Positions 1 to 12,518 of a DNA stretch of 64,000 nucleotides are shown here, one piece after another. The translations under genes were made by a program, and so were the position numbers. Below the pieces are notes generated by a model. It worked only from the letters and a program-made list of their open reading frames with translations, was not told the DNA's origin and made no database searches. This DNA is from Verrucomicrobiaceae bacterium (GTDB lineage Bacteria > Verrucomicrobiota > Verrucomicrobiia > Verrucomicrobiales > Akkermansiaceae), in the NCBI GenBank assembly GCA_027487435.1, contig JAIYDP010000120.1:1-64000 (forward strand), written 5' to 3'. Position 1 is the first letter of the stretch. Every line of letters begins with the position of its first letter.

Positions 1-1
1 T

Positions 2-229
2 GCGATTGGAGTTGCGATGATGGAGCCGATCAAGTCGAGAGCTGGGATGTCGACAGTTTTTCTGGTGTGTGGTGCGGTCTCGTTGCTGGGGGGTTTGGTG
101 ACGATTGCTTTTGTTCCTGAAGGAACGAAGACGTTGGCAGAGGAGGATGACAATTTTCGCAGAGTGCTAAGGTCCGAAGATTTCGGAACTCTGGTTGTTA
201 GTTCAAGTCCAGGCAATGACCAGATGTAG
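2..229 (+). CDS. MFS transporter, C-terminal fragment
   Basis: The frame is open from base 2 and ends at the TAG before position 230, so only the last ~75 residues are in the window. They contain one hydrophobic helix (VFLVCGAVSLLGGLVTIAFV) followed by the PE-G-KTL-EE pattern typical of the cytoplasmic tail after the last transmembrane segment of sugar/phosphate-type major facilitator transporters, then a hydrophilic tail. Substrate cannot be told from this fragment. It does not look like a recent duplicate of the MFS gene at 45206-46570, whose tail differs. Confidence 0.6.
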   Translation, partial: AIGVAMMEPIKSRAGMSTVFLVCGAVSLLGGLVTIAFVPEGTKTLAEEDDNFRRVLRSEDFGTLVVSSSPGNDQM

Positions 230-488
230 TGAGAATGATTCAAATTGAATATTGGCTCTGAATCATGAGGTTCTCATTCTGTATGTGACTGTTGAGGCAT
301 TGTACACCTTTATCATGCGGTCAACTGAGCTTCACGCCTGTGAGCACACTCAGCCCGCACCGTCGTCCAAATCCCATCTCAGAATGTGAGCCCATCTGGA
401 CGATCGGACACGCGTTCTCCAGAACGTACAATCCCTTCATCGTACATCCCAAGCTAAAAGGTTGTGGATCGTCGCTTTTATTGACACC

Positions 489-1509
489 ATGGATGACAGT
501 TTGGTTGTCGTCATCAAAGCAGCTCAGGAGAAGTTCGAGATTGCTGTGCCAGCGACGAGACTAACTACTGTGGCTGAGTTGAAGCAGATGATCTCAGTTC
601 AACATCCGAGTTTGCCTTCTCCAGATTCGCAGCGACTCATCTTTGCTGGAAAACTGCTGACTGAGGAACAGACAATTGCCTCGATTTTCCCCTCTGTTTG
701 TCTCCGTCTTTGCAACTGATCCAAACAGGTCACATCAAACGACGTGATGGTGATCCACCTCGTTGTGAAGGCAGGGGCCGCAGGTAGCCCCGTTCAGAAC
801 GCCAGGTTCGTATCCGTAGGACCAGCGAGCCCTTCCGCTCCACCAGCTTCATCCGGAGCTAGATCCACGCCTGTAGAAGAGCCGAGAAATTCTCCAGCTC
901 GGAGAGTATGTTGTTCACACAGAACGCGCTGACACCACAGAATCAGGCCATCCACGGTTTCCGTCACCTTCTTGAGACTCATGCCACAGACCTCATGGCC
1001 CGTTATCGCCAAGCCATCAACACAAGTCCAGCGACGCCGACGGTAAGCACTCCGGGCCCACGTGTTGAGAGAACAGCAAGATGGCACCACTGAACTTCGT
1101 CAACGACAGCAGCCCGCACCTCCGGCCCAACCTGCGCAGCCCCCTCAAGAGATCCCCCTGCCTGCCCATCCTGGCCCATTCGAGCAGGCAGTCCCTGCCG
1201 AGCAGCCTCAAGTTGTTCGTGCCCAGTTTCATTTTCGAATCGACTTGGGCATGCTCGTTGGCGTCCTCGTCAAATTAGCTGTCCTGGCGATGATTTTCAA
1301 GTCGCAGCAGGTCAGCGTCTTTTCGATCACAGTCATTCTCGTCTTCGTCGCGTTTCTTTACTCGTACCAAGCCCCCTCCCCGTCAATTCTAAACCCTCAG
1401 ACAACGATTCGACCGGTTTAACGTCATCAAAAGGTTCTTCCCCGAGCAGCAAGAGAGTACGCCACCCGCCGCGAGTACTTCCCTCACAACCGTAGGTGTC
1501 TACGAGTAA
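489..1509 (+). CDS. HERPUD-like: HERPUD-like ubiquitin-domain ER membrane protein
   Basis: Five exons fit: 489-695, 729-809, 863-1042, 1077-1363 and 1401-1509, giving about 287 residues. The N-terminus is a ubiquitin-like fold with the usual RLIFAGKLL strand and a closing DVMVIHLVV strand formed across the first intron. A Pro/Gln-rich linker follows, then a C-terminal membrane hairpin beginning IDLGMLVGVLVKLAVLAMIF and ending in a short cytosolic tail. This UBL-linker-hairpin order is that of Herp, which sits in the ER membrane and recruits the Hrd1 complex for ER-associated degradation. Intron lengths are 33, 53, 34 and 37 nt. The second and third introns are the least certain. Family call rests on architecture and the sequence just before and within the hairpin. 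Confidence 0.7.
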
Positions 1510-1737
1510 GCACACCGTCGCGAACCCTTGCCCTTGCGATAAATCAGTCTCTCACCCGCCAGAAACGGCCACGTTCCTATCATCGTTCGTCTGAGGGATG
1601 TCCTCTCTGCGTCTATCCTCTTTTTTTTGACTTTGATTCCGTCGAACGAGTATTAGCACCGTCCGTCACATGCGCATGGCCTGTTCAAACTTGCCGACGT
1701 GTCGGAGAGCCCATCCACTGTCCTTTAGTAAATAACA

Positions 1738-4060
1738 TCACATGTCTTCAAGTCGCAACTCAGGCAGCTCGCGCTCGAGCGGCTCAGCCTGAGACAACTT
1801 TAAAAATCCTCCACGCCTCTGGGTTCCGCGAAAATATTCCCGAGCGTTCATGACAATGACGGTGACAATCAAAGCAGTCATAAATGCTATAAAGGACAAG
1901 GAGACAGGGTTTTCCGCTCCCCTCTGCAGCTGTGACGTCTCTCCGCAGGTGGAATTGTCGCCGTTGAGGACCCCACAGCGATCGAAACAAACATCCGGGC
2001 CAGCAGGCGTCTTTGACCACGTGACAGCGTAAACGGTGAGGCGAAACGCGGCATTGAAGCCTGCAGGGTTCGGATGCTGAGAAGGGAGGGGCATATCGGA
2101 CGACTTGTTGAACATTGCGAAGTAGCTCAAGTTGAATGGCGACTTCGTCGACACGTCGTCAGGCGGTGTTTGAATGAGCCCAACTGCTTCGCCAGGGCAC
2201 CAGCCAGCCCTTCCTACGGGCCAGTTCCCAAATTGATTCGGAACAACGCCACTCGAAACGCGCTCATAGCAGCCGCCGCTGCTGCCCGCTGTGGAAAAAT
2301 TTACGAGGTGGCAGTGAGTGTCGATGCAAAACGAGTGCAGAGTCGGACAGAACTCAGCGCAGTCCGCTGAGTCCCGACCCCATCCATGGCCGGTGACAAG
2401 GGCAACCAAAGAGACGGCGCTCTCGTTTCGTTGCAACTTCTGGGACTGCTTGGGCGCAAAGTTGGAGTTGAAATGCTTGTCAAATGCAAAATAACCGGAC
2501 CACAGCAAGTCGACGCGGGAGGGGTAGAGCTTGTGGATGGGCTGCGACAAAGCCAGCGTCAAAGACACGACGGCAGAGACAAATTCGCCCTGGAGGAACA
2601 CGCTTCCTCCCTCCAGAGCTGCTACCAACAATGGCCACAGCGACGTGACGTCTGTGACCCAAGCGCCAGGACGCCCGTATGGCGTGACCCATCTCGCAAC
2701 GGCACTACATGAGCCCGCAGGAGACATGAGTTCGGGTCGGCCTGGACAAACCATCAAATCAAGAACATAATCCCAATCGCTGCAACTTGATTGAAAGTCG
2801 TGAGGACATCGGAGATCCATGACAAGAGAAACGCGGCTGAATGCACTGGCGTCGCATATGTGCGGAAGCGCAGACGGGTAGGGGAGGCGCACGAGCGAAT
2901 CGACGCGTTGGCCGGTCAGCAGCGGGACCATTCGCTGCGATGAAAGGGCGGTCACGTCAGCCGCCTCAACGTCAAAGGCCTCAGCCTCTAGCAGAAGCGC
3001 CGCCAGCGACGGCTCCAGCAGAACGCCAACCTCCCTTAAGCGACAGAATCTGTCGACCGCAAACATGACGGGTGGCTGCAGGCGCGCGCGAATCTCAGCC
3101 GAAAAGGAGACGTTTGACGCAAGGAGGCTTAAGAGGGTCTGCCCGTCCCGGCGTGAAATGAGCGCCGAGGGTAGGGGTGGGGGGTCTGTTATGCCGCCCA
3201 TTCGGGAAATGGGCTGGTCGTTGATGTTGTAAATGAGGACGGCTGCGGCGTCAAAGAACTTTGCGACCGTCATTTTGGTTGCGAAGGAGCAATTGCCGCG
3301 GGGAATTAGAGCGACGCCGCCGCCGATGTTGTGGCGAGGGGCTTCACTCGCGTTGCAAGCGTCGCCCCCGAAAGCAACCACCAACAGGGGAGGGGTGGGC
3401 AACAGCGCGGAGCCATCTCCGAATGCGATGATCTCGATCGAGCGGTTGAGAAACTCTGCAGCTTTAAGACAGGCAGCGCGGGGGGTGACCGACAAAGACC
3501 GCACGCTCTGACACAGCCCAGTCCCTCATAACGGCACGATACCATGGCGCCCTCGCGGCGGGGTTGAGAGGGCTGAAGTCGGCGTCGGAGAAGCGGAGGT
3601 GGGCGGACCAGAAGGAGGATGCGGCCGAAGACGACAACAAGCGGATTTGAGCGTCGAAATATGCCTGCGTGGCCAAAAGCTCTGCACGGCGGAGTTGGGG
3701 AGTTGGCAGAGAGGATACAAAGAGAATGTCGGCGTTGACCTGGCGCACGGGAAGCGCAGCGGCCGAGAGCTAGAGACGTGAGCTTAACGTTGATGTATGC
3801 GGTGATGTCTGCAGAGCGGAAGGCGGCCTTACATTGCTGTTGGCCAGCCGCTCAGACAGCTCCACGTTTGCGTCTTTCACGACGATGACGACGGCCTTGG
3901 CCGTGGGCACTCCTCGCAAGCGGCAGGAGAGTTCGACGTCGCCGTGAAATGTTGGCCAGCTGATTTCAGAGAGCCGATAAAAGGGGTGGTAGAGGGTCAC
4001 GTTTTCTTCGGCGATGGAGCCAACGATGAGAAGACACAGCCAGACGACATCTCTCTGCAT
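1738..4060 (-). CDS. PNGase F-like peptide:N-glycosidase, secreted/membrane
   Basis: Three exons: 4060-3833, 3769-3490 and 3455-1738 (741 aa, exact frame closure). Residues 1-17 form a signal peptide (MQRDVVWLCLLIVGSIA). A protease-associated-like domain (IPRGNCSFATKM) lies in the middle. The two PNGase F jelly-roll regions follow: CSDWDYVLDLMVC then W-VTPYGRPGAW, and GHGWG through CAEFCPTLHSF to GCYERVSSGVVPNQFGNW. A single transmembrane helix lies near the C-terminus with a short cytosolic tail. In this family the enzyme removes N-glycans from asparagine on secreted glycoproteins. The first intron is 63 nt; the second is 34 nt and starts GTCACCCCCC. Shares a 46-bp promoter with the GxGYxYP gene. 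Confidence 0.82.
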
Positions 4061-4106
4061 CCATCAAAGATAAAGAACAATTACTGATGCTTTTAGGGTA
4101 CTCAAT

Positions 4107-6006
4107 ATGAGCGTGAGTTTGTTGGCTTTCTTTGCGTTTGTCGGTACAGCGTTCTCCTCAAAGCTCTATGTCCTGGACATCAGCGCTATCGACAACATGA
4201 GCCCACAAGATTCGTTTGAGACTGGGCTCGCGTTGTCCTCACTTCTCGGGATCGTAAATCGAGACGCCCCGCAGATGTTTGTTTTCTACACAGACGTGGA
4301 CCAGTCTTGGCTTCAGTACTGTCAGCAACACTGGCCATATGTGAACTCGAGCGAAATTGTGACCCTTTCTTCCGTTGACGAGGCTTTTGAAGTCATGAGG
4401 GAGTCCTTCCACGGAGCCGTCGTCTTCGACACGTCCGTGCCGTCCACCTCCAACGTCGCTGCAACAATCAGCGGCGTCGAGGATCTCATCCCCGTTGCAA
4501 AACGCTCCAATGCCCTCTCCCCCACCCTCTACGACCGGTTGTCCGCTTCGATCGCAACAATCTCACCCCCCCCCTCCAGATTCGTCTCAACCGGCCGCTG
4601 GCGCACCGCGATTGACTTGACCGGCCGATTTAACGGCTCAGAGACTGGGAGCTCGAAGAATGACGCGTACCGATGGGCGATCAGAGAGTACGTCGACACG
4701 AACCGGTCGCCCCCCCCCCCCTCAACATTCACTCTGACAGAAGCTCCGCCAACACAAGCGGCTACTTCGTAGACTATTTTTGGACCCGCAACACCCGTGG
4801 GCTCCCCTTCTCCGTCTCCACTGTCTTCAACCACGACTACTTCGTCGCTCGGCGCGCTTTCTTTTGGGACCTCAGCGTTTGGGCCGACGAGGCGCCAAAT
4901 GACGACCCTACGCAGCCGCTTGGGACGGACCTAACGACCCTTCGCGCGCTGTTGGGCGCGCTGTCGAATCGAGCCGACTCCCTTGTGCATGTTGGGGGCT
5001 TCACCCCATGGGCGTTCAAATACGTCAACGACCATCACGGCGGCGTTGCTACGGAGTGGCAGACCGTTCGCGTACCCCCCCCCCCCTCATCCACTCACCC
5101 CCTGCGCAGGAGCTCTCGCCTTACGGCGCGTTTTTGGACGCTGACGCCTGCTGCGTCCAGGGCATGGCTAACGCGGCCTTCTTCGCGCATTTTCCACTCC
5201 GCAACTCTTACCGCCAGCACCCCCCCCCTTCAATCGACGACATGATCTCAAAGGGACACGTCCGACGCAACTCATCGGGTGGCCTTGAAGTCGTTGCACG
5301 CCCGTACGCTTTTTTCTACGTTGGCGACTACGACAGTGCGGCGTGGCTTTACCGCGAAATTCGCGCCAATTTCGGAGGGGGGGACAGCTCCGTCCCGCTC
5401 GGCTGGGCGATTGACCCGGAGTTGTCGCTGCGGTTTCCCCTTGCGTTTGATTATATGTTTAATAACTTGCGGGAGCAAGACGTTGTCATCTCAGGGGACT
5501 CTGGCGCCGGATACGTTTTCCCGACGTATTTAGCAAAAGGGGGGGAGGGTGTCATTGACAAGTGGGTCCGCTGGAACCGCGACTGGTTCGCAAAGTTCGA
5601 CCTCGACGTCACGGGATTTGTCATCAACGGCGCTGAGAGGACCGCCCCAGGCGTTGAGGGCATCTACGCGACGTTTTCGTCTGGGGGCATCGTCGAGCAC
5701 ACCACGGGGGGGGGGCCTCGTGTTGTGGCGGATATGCCCATCATCGAGGAGGCATCAGACCTACCCGCACGCTCGTTCCCTCCCGTTGAGCTGACCCATC
5801 AGAACGACGTCGACGGAGCCGTCGAAATAATCGCAAACTCGGTGCAAGGGGGGGGGGTTAAGTTCTTGATGTTCCGCTCCATCCTTCGGACGCGGCAGTT
5901 CCACTCGGACGTCGTCGCGAAGCTGCAGGCGCGGGGGGTTGACGTGACGTTTCTGGACCCGAGGGAGTTGATGGCGCTGGTGAAGATTCACGTCAACGGC
6001 GCGTGA
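4107..6006 (+). CDS. GxGYxYP-family putative glycoside hydrolase, secreted
   Basis: Exons 4107-4705, 4741-5071 and 5110-6006 join in frame to about 608 aa. A signal peptide (MSVSLLAFFAFVGTAFSS) precedes an N-terminal domain starting KLYVLDISAIDNMSPQD. The signature GAGYVFP, preceded by WAIDPELSLRFP, places it in the GxGYxYP family (PF14323), suspected but not proven carbohydrate-active. The spliced stretch TEWQTVR-ELSPYGAFLDADA matches the family across the second intron. Both introns carry 12 consecutive C residues after the donor (4710-4721, 5075-5086). A third possible in-frame intron of 42 nt with a C9 tract would end at the CAG near 4578. Several G7-G10 runs in the last exon are translated as Gly-Gly-Gly. 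Confidence 0.8.
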
Positions 6007-6081
6007 TGTGCGGTTTGGTCGTTAATATTTTTAAAGCTGGAAAATAGACGTCACTCACGGTTTACAAATATTTCAAATACA

Positions 6082-9000
6082 TCAAGGAAGCTCGCCTGCT
6101 GCATCAGCCGCACCCGCCAAGGCGCCAGCGTCATCGCCACCGTCGCGCCCCTGCAGCGCCTCACGCGTCACACTCGCGTCGAGGCTCTGAGCTAAAAATA
6201 CTTCCAAGTTGAGCTTTAAGCCAGCATCTCCCAAAGCGACGCACCCCGCCCAAGGCGTTGTCGCCCACTCCTTTCGCAATTTGACGACACTTTCCCCAAG
6301 GAGGCGGTGCGAGCCGATCTTGGCCTTTTGAAAAAGCCTGACGGCTATTTCTGCGCGACACTCGTCGGGTTTGAAGCGAACGGGGATCTCAAAGCTTTGA
6401 TGGAATGCGGCGACGCAAGACGACGCCGCGACGGAGGGGCCGACAGCTTCGGCTGCGTTTTCGACGGCCAACGAGACGAAATACTCACTGAAGCGGGATA
6501 GGAGGGACTTGGATAGGCCATCCGCGCTGACGACTTGGACGACGAGGATGCCCTTGAAGTTGGTGACATCGTCAGCGGAGGGCGGGGTGTCTTCCACCAC
6601 CTTCTCTCTTCGAACGCCGACAACCTCTTTGACCGCACTTGCGGCACGGGCAAGCAGCCCCTTCGCCTTGCCCGCAAAACCAAGCACCACCGCCTCCTCG
6701 TCCGGCTCCATCTTGGGTGGGCATGGCGACGTGCGAGACGGCGACGCAAGGCCAGCCGGAGAAGCAACCTGCGGAGGAGAGGCGACTCCGGGTGATGTGG
6801 CGCGCGGGCTGGTCGCGGAGGGAGTGAGGGGTGTGTCCTCCTCTGCGATGAGGCTCGACTCTTCATCCTCCTCTCGGATCGCCGAGAGGGCGTCCGAGGC
6901 GGCGGCTGTGGGAGGAACCTCCACAACTTTCGGCGCGACGATCTCCGCAAGGAGTCTGTCCGCTGCGGCTGCAGCAGCATCCTCGCGGACGACGCTGGAG
7001 GTGAGGGTGGGCACGTCGCGGTGAACTGCGTCGAGCAGGTCGCGGCTCGGGTCAAAAGAAACTGTGGCTGGGCTTGGGGATGGAGAGGAAAGCTGCGCAG
7101 CGGGGGGTTGTTTCCTGCGTCGATCGAAACGGACGGAAATGCGACCGCAAACTGCGGAAGGGTCGCGCTCGTCATGCAGCTCCAATTCAACGTCGCGTCC
7201 CATGCGCCGGAGGGTTGCAAAAGAAATAGGCGACGAAGCGCCGCCGAGGTAGTCATCCTGGCCGAGGAAGTCCTCGTCGAACACAACCACGCGCACGAGA
7301 CAAGTCTCGTGAGCGACGCGGAATCGAAACGTCTCATTAAAAGTCACGTCGAGGCTCTTTTTGATCGTTGAAGTTTGATATGTCTCCTCCCCGACAGTCA
7401 CGCGGACGTACGGGTCCGAGAGTCCGTTGGAGTCCATGGCGCGGAGGTTCCACGCGCGTAGGACAGTCACGCGGAGCTCCCAATAACGATCGTCATTTGC
7501 AGCTTTGACAAGGGCAGCCCCCACGCCGCGAGCAGCCTTTCGAATGGCTTTTGCAGCGTCTGGGGCGTTGCTCACATAAAATAGGCGCAGGGGAGGGGTG
7601 TGCGAGTCCGACTTGACGACGATGGCCCCTTGGACGAGTTGGGAGGAGGTGGTCGTCACCGAAGTGATGGAGGGGAGCGGCAACTGGCTGCGGTCTTCGG
7701 CCGCTGTGGGGGGAAGAGGCTCAACAAAGAGCGCCGAGGGCGTCAGGATAGCGCGGACAGGCAAGAGAGTTGAGGAAAGAGCAGTCCACGCTGAGAGGGG
7801 GGGGTTATCGAGAGGAACGAGGGGGTGGACTACTTTTAAGAACGCGTGGAGGCTTGACGCTGAAGGCGCTTGCGACGGCCTCGCTGGCGAGGTGGGGTTG
7901 GACGGAGAGCTCGACGAAGCTGCGGAGAGTCTCGTCGGCCGCGCGATGCATCAGCGCGCCAGCAACGTCGACCAAGCTGTAAGGGACGGACGCCGGGTCG
8001 GAAATTTTGGATTTCCAAAGTTGGACGAGGGCAGGGCCCTGCATGTCGAGCAACCCCTCGCCCTCGCGCAGGGGCCTCAACGTGCGCTCGACGATGTCGC
8101 GCTTTACAAGGGGCAATGCGCCACAGATGGTGTCATGACCTTCAGGCTGCGGATACGTCAGGTGCGGTGACTGACTTAACTGACTGAGAGGAACTTGCGC
8201 AGGGCTCTCAAATGGGCGCTCTCAAGCGCAAGTGTCAGTTTGTCGGGGAAGAGGAGCATCCGCAACCTCTGCAAACGTGAGACGTTTCCAACTGGCGGCT
8301 GACGGCTGAAAGCAGGCGGAGGGACTCGATTTGAAACTTGCGCCGAAGGTACTCGTCGACGACGTCGACAAGTTGGGCAAAGGAGTCGCCAATGAGGCGC
8401 ACAGCGAAGTCGATGTCGTCTGTTTGGAGGGCCATGTTAATACCAGGACCGATGATGTAGAGGTCAATCTGGGGGGGGACGGTCAGCGAAGAAGGCTGAT
8501 GTTGGTTACCAACGTCATAAACTTAGCCACAACAACTTGCTCCACTTTGCGCATGACCTCGACGGCCTGTTCAACCCGACGGCGGAACCTTGCTGTAGCA
8601 TGGGGATCATCAGGGAAATGGTCAGCGATGTAGCTCAAGAGGACATCAAGTTGCAGCCGCACGGAATGCGCCGAGTTCATGCGGACAATGGTCTGAGATG
8701 ATGAGGGAAGAGAGCAAGGGGCTTGACCTCCTCCGTCAACCATGACATCGAATCTGTTGCCGTTCCCTTGATTGTGTTGAGCCGCTGCATGTACTCACAC
8801 GAGCTCGTTTGCAGCAACGTGGAGTACTGCTCCAACACAGCACAAGCAATCTCACCGACTTTTGACGAATTGAAAGCCTTGAACTTGAAGTTGGCGAAAC
8901 TGGCCACGTTTTCAGCAATCATCCGACACACGTCCACGAGCGACGAACTTACAAAGAAGTTCCCGTCGGGGATGTCCCACTGCACGGCGTCAGCCTCTGC

Positions 9001-11590
9001 AAAGCCAATTCCAAGTCGAATACAGATACATCAGCGAGCTTACCTTGTCCGAGTTGATGGCCTCGCCACACCAATCCAAGAGGCACTTGATTGCCTGCCG
9101 CATCGCGTCGTTGACAAACTTCTTCAACAGCCCATGGTCGACGGCATTACCAATGCGGTCCTTCACAGCCCCATCACCTAGCTCCGCAAGCTCAAACAGG
9201 CATTCCGTCAGCGGCTGCAGGACGTCCGCACAATCGATTCCGTCCCGCGAGGAGAGGGAAGCAACGGCCATCAGCGTGGAATCAACCGCCGCAGTCAGGA
9301 TGCCAGTGTATTTGTCGTCCTGGCTAATACATTAGAAGACCCCAAGAATGATTGACCCCATATCAGAGAGGACTTGTCGAGTTTGATGTGCATACTCCGT
9401 GACCCCGTCGAAAAATTCGATAATCTCATCGACCGTCGCAGTTGGGGAGAGACTCCTGTCGCTCATTGCTGCGTTCAACATCGGCATTGCGCCATCGCGA
9501 CAGAACATCAAAATTGAGACGAACTGCGGTGCGTATTGAGCGTACTGCGGCCTCGCAATGTCCCGCGACGCGAAGATGTCCAGAAGCCGCTTCGCATCAG
9601 CGATTTTGTCCCGCTGCGGGGTCAGCTCAATTGAATGAATGGTCCCACCCAAACGCGCAACGTTGCGCGAACTTTTCCAACCCCTTCGGCGGCTTGGGCG
9701 TTGAATGCTGCGATGCACCTCACGACGACATGGGGATCGACGGGTACTCTCGACGCAACAAGGGCTACGACGTGGAGGATTCTGCGGGAGGTCAACAGCG
9801 AGCCGAATCAAACTCTACAGAAGCTCCTTCCCGAAAAGACCAATTCCGCATCTGTACGAGTACTCACGAAGCAGCGCATGGATCGAGTCGTCGATCTCCC
9901 CAAAGGGGTTGGAGGCGGCTAATGCGCCCTTCACGACGTCTTCCACCATTTCCGGCATGAGTTCGATATGAACTGAAGTGTCCTTAAGCGCATTTAGTTC
10001 GCGCTGTGCGATGAGAAATGGAAGGAATGTGCCGGCACTGGAGCGATCGTGGGGATAAGGCGAACGCTGACGCGAAGACTTGCTTTGGTCTCACCCCGCC
10101 GACACTTCGCCTCGTACCAGCCGTGCCGCTCCGACCCATCCGCAATGCGGGACAAGTCAACGTGAGTTGAGCAGAGGGGAGACGGACGCGACAGCCCACC
10201 CTCATCGACAAAGACGTGGAAGGTCAGAATCTGCGACACCGTCCCGAGGGAGCTGCCGCCGTAAGACCGCGCATATTCTCCCCAACAAAGTGAAAACCTC
10301 GTCGTAGCGGGGGGTCGAGGACGCAGCAGCCTCCTTCGTCTGCAACGTTAGGGTTGATGGCATGAGCGAACTCTGTGCTCTGTGCGAGGATTCTCCGTCG
10401 ACACGACAACAAACGACTTGTGTTGATGCGTCTCAGCTGCACCCTTCAACTCCACAACTACTTCCTCAGTTTGCAAAACGCAATCCAAAACCTCGCACAC
10501 GAAGGAGGTGGCCGGCCTCATCCGTCATCTACGCTGTGAGCTCCAGGGACCTCATCGAGGTTGTCAACCTTGATGATCTTCCTCTTTAGTCTCTGCAAAT
10601 CCGAGATCTCCACGTCCATCTAAAGGGTCAAAAGGAGCTGCTGAGTGGCCACGGCTTCCTTAAGGAGGACATCCTCACTTCCCTGCTTCTTTTCTTCCAA
10701 CATCGTGCACCTCGTGTGAAGGTCCTCGAACACTGTCTGCAAGTAGTCAGAGCAAAACCTAACCATTTCAACGTCAAGCAGACGGAGACGGTCAGATTCG
10801 AATTGAACCGGCCGCCGCACGCCCAGAAGGTGTCCAAGCTTGTCGACCGATGGCATGTCAGCCTTTTCGATGATGGGCACAAGCGCCGTCAGGGCAGCAC
10901 TTGCGTAAACTTCCTCTGGCATCTCCAAGAACTTAGTCAAGCAAGTAGCTGGTTACCCCGCATTTCAAGAGTTTTCTCACTTCAGCAGTTTGTGCGTAGT
11001 CCTGAAACGATCTCACAACGTTTTTCCCCCGTGATAAGGTTCGAATTTGGCGGATCGGAGCAGAGACAGTTCTGAGGGTTCGCACCTGTGCAACAGAAGC
11101 GAAAGCGTTGACATCCACGGGAGCATCCTGGCGTGGGTCATGGGCGAAATGGAACGGAAACGGTGAGCTCCAGGAGACGCAGGGATACCGATGACATCAA
11201 AGTTTTTCCATCAGACGCTTGAACGGTTTCTGAAATTATGTCCTGCTTCCCAGAGAATGCGCTTGGAATGACCAGAGACTTGTAACTGTCGAGAGAATCG
11301 TTGCCTGTAAGTGGATCGATTTTGTGGATTCCAATGAACATGGAGCACTCAGACATGAGCTGTCTGAAATATGAGAAGGCAGAAAACACAAACAACATCG
11401 TGAAAGAGTCCGTAAACGAAGTCACAGTAGGCTGCATCCGAAACACGCGAGTTCGGTGCTGTTGCCCACATATGCTAAACGATCCGAAACATTCCTTGTC
11501 ATCAAGATCCGTTGACATCGATCGAATCCCCTTCACTGCGAGTTTAGAGATGTTTGAAACAGGTTTATTGCCTTCCACTTTGACTAACAT
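6082..11590 (-). CDS. Large multi-C2 protein with helical core (Munc13-like?)
   Basis: A many-exon gene starting at the ATG 11590 (MLVKVEG). A C2-like region near the start is followed by about 3 kb of helical exons (pieces at 10940-10620, 9811-9332, 9271-8990, 8985-8677, 8435-8235, 8116-7820) and then by exon 7764-6082. That last exon has a clear calcium-type C2 domain (LRAMDSNGLSDPYVRV ... VFDEDFLGQDDYLGG), a Pro/Ser/Ala-rich low-complexity linker, and a second, more divergent C2 domain at the end. A 44-nt intron with a C8 tract (7797-7804) joins the last two exons as RVLK-TWTALS. The order C2 - helices - C2 recalls Munc13/BAIAP3 vesicle-priming proteins, but the MUN assignment is inference. 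Exon borders are only partly resolved, and two genes cannot be fully excluded. Confidence 0.6.
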
Positions 11591-11637
11591 CCTGACCAAA
11601 CATAAAAAAGAGGTACTGAAGACTTTGTTTAACGACA

Positions 11638-12495
11638 ATGAAATTGTCCGTTTTTGCAGTAGTGGTTTTACTATTGCAGTCTTCCTATTGTTCAAGAACC
11701 CTTGTATCCTATGCCTACTTTGAAGGATCTGCTTTAAACGCAAAAAATCTTAAATTCTTTTTGACAGTTGGGGTGAAGGAAAGAGAAGATGTTGTTTTCA
11801 TCTTTGTTGTCAAAGGTACTTTCTCAGCATGGATCCCTAAAGGACTAGGTCCATGTAGCATAGAATTTCCCAACTATTCCAACCTCCTTGTAGTACAAGC
11901 GGTGAATTCTGCGCAGTGTCACGACTTCGACTCTTTTGCAATTGCTCTCGCGAACGTTGATCCCAATGACTACAAATACTTCGTTTTCATCAACTCCTCT
12001 GTCCGAGGACCCTTTCTGCCGTCGTATCTCTCAGGTCAAGATTGGGTCACACTCTTCACAACCCAACTCACCGACGACGTCAAACTTGTTGGAACAACGG
12101 TGAATTGCTTCTATCGGATTCACCTTCAATCCATGTTTCTTGTCACTGACATCGTTGGGCTGTCTCACTTTTACAACCGTTTCCGCTGCTACGAGACGAA
12201 AACCCAAATGATCTTCGAGGGGGAGGTCATGATCTCTCAAGACCTCCTTGCTGCGGGGTTCAACATCAAGCCGATGATGCTCGCCTACAAGGACGTCGAC
12301 TTCCGAAAACTCTCGCCTGACGACCCCATGTGCTTTCCGAACCATGATAAATTTCAAGACCCGTACCACGAAGATGCGTACTTTGGCGTCTCCATCAGCC
12401 CTGTTGAAGTTGTTTTCTTCAAGACAAATCGCAACGTCACCGTTGACTTATTGGAGCGCTACACAGACTGGGCACTACGTCAACATGTACAATAA
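11638..12495 (+). CDS. Lumenal glycosyltransferase-like protein
   Basis: Intronless 285-aa reading frame. It begins with a signal peptide (MKLSVFAVVVLLLQSSYC) and has no later membrane span. The central part YKYFVFINSSVRGPFLP, followed by LVGTTVNC and a conserved-looking RFRCYETKTQMIFEGEVMIS block, resembles small secretory-pathway glycosyltransferase-like proteins in plants and amoebae, where the N-x-S-x-RGP-F segment is typical. Donor and acceptor are unknown. The start is supported by the signal peptide and by a divergent neighbour starting 47 bp away. The stop is 23 bp from the convergent lectin gene. Confidence 0.55.
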   Translation: MKLSVFAVVVLLLQSSYCSRTLVSYAYFEGSALNAKNLKFFLTVGVKEREDVVFIFVVKGTFSAWIPKGLGPCSIEFPNYSNLLVVQAVNSAQCHDFDSFAIALANVDPNDYKYFVFINSSVRGPFLPSYLSGQDWVTLFTTQLTDDVKLVGTTVNCFYRIHLQSMFLVTDIVGLSHFYNRFRCYETKTQMIFEGEVMISQDLLAAGFNIKPMMLAYKDVDFRKLSPDDPMCFPNHDKFQDPYHEDAYFGVSISPVEVVFFKTNRNVTVDLLERYTDWALRQHVQ

Positions 12496-12518
12496 TCAAC
12501 ACGGCGCATATTCCTCAA

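Noticed and set aside
4107-6006. Frame jumps at C or G homopolymers could be programmed frameshifts or sequencing errors.
   Set aside because: Each jump is explained by a GT...AG intron whose removal restores conserved family sequence exactly, so splicing is the simpler reading.
6345-7337. A 330-codon minus-strand frame, Arg/Ser/Pro-rich.
   Set aside because: It is a shifted frame of the C2-domain exon, with composition bias and no domain.
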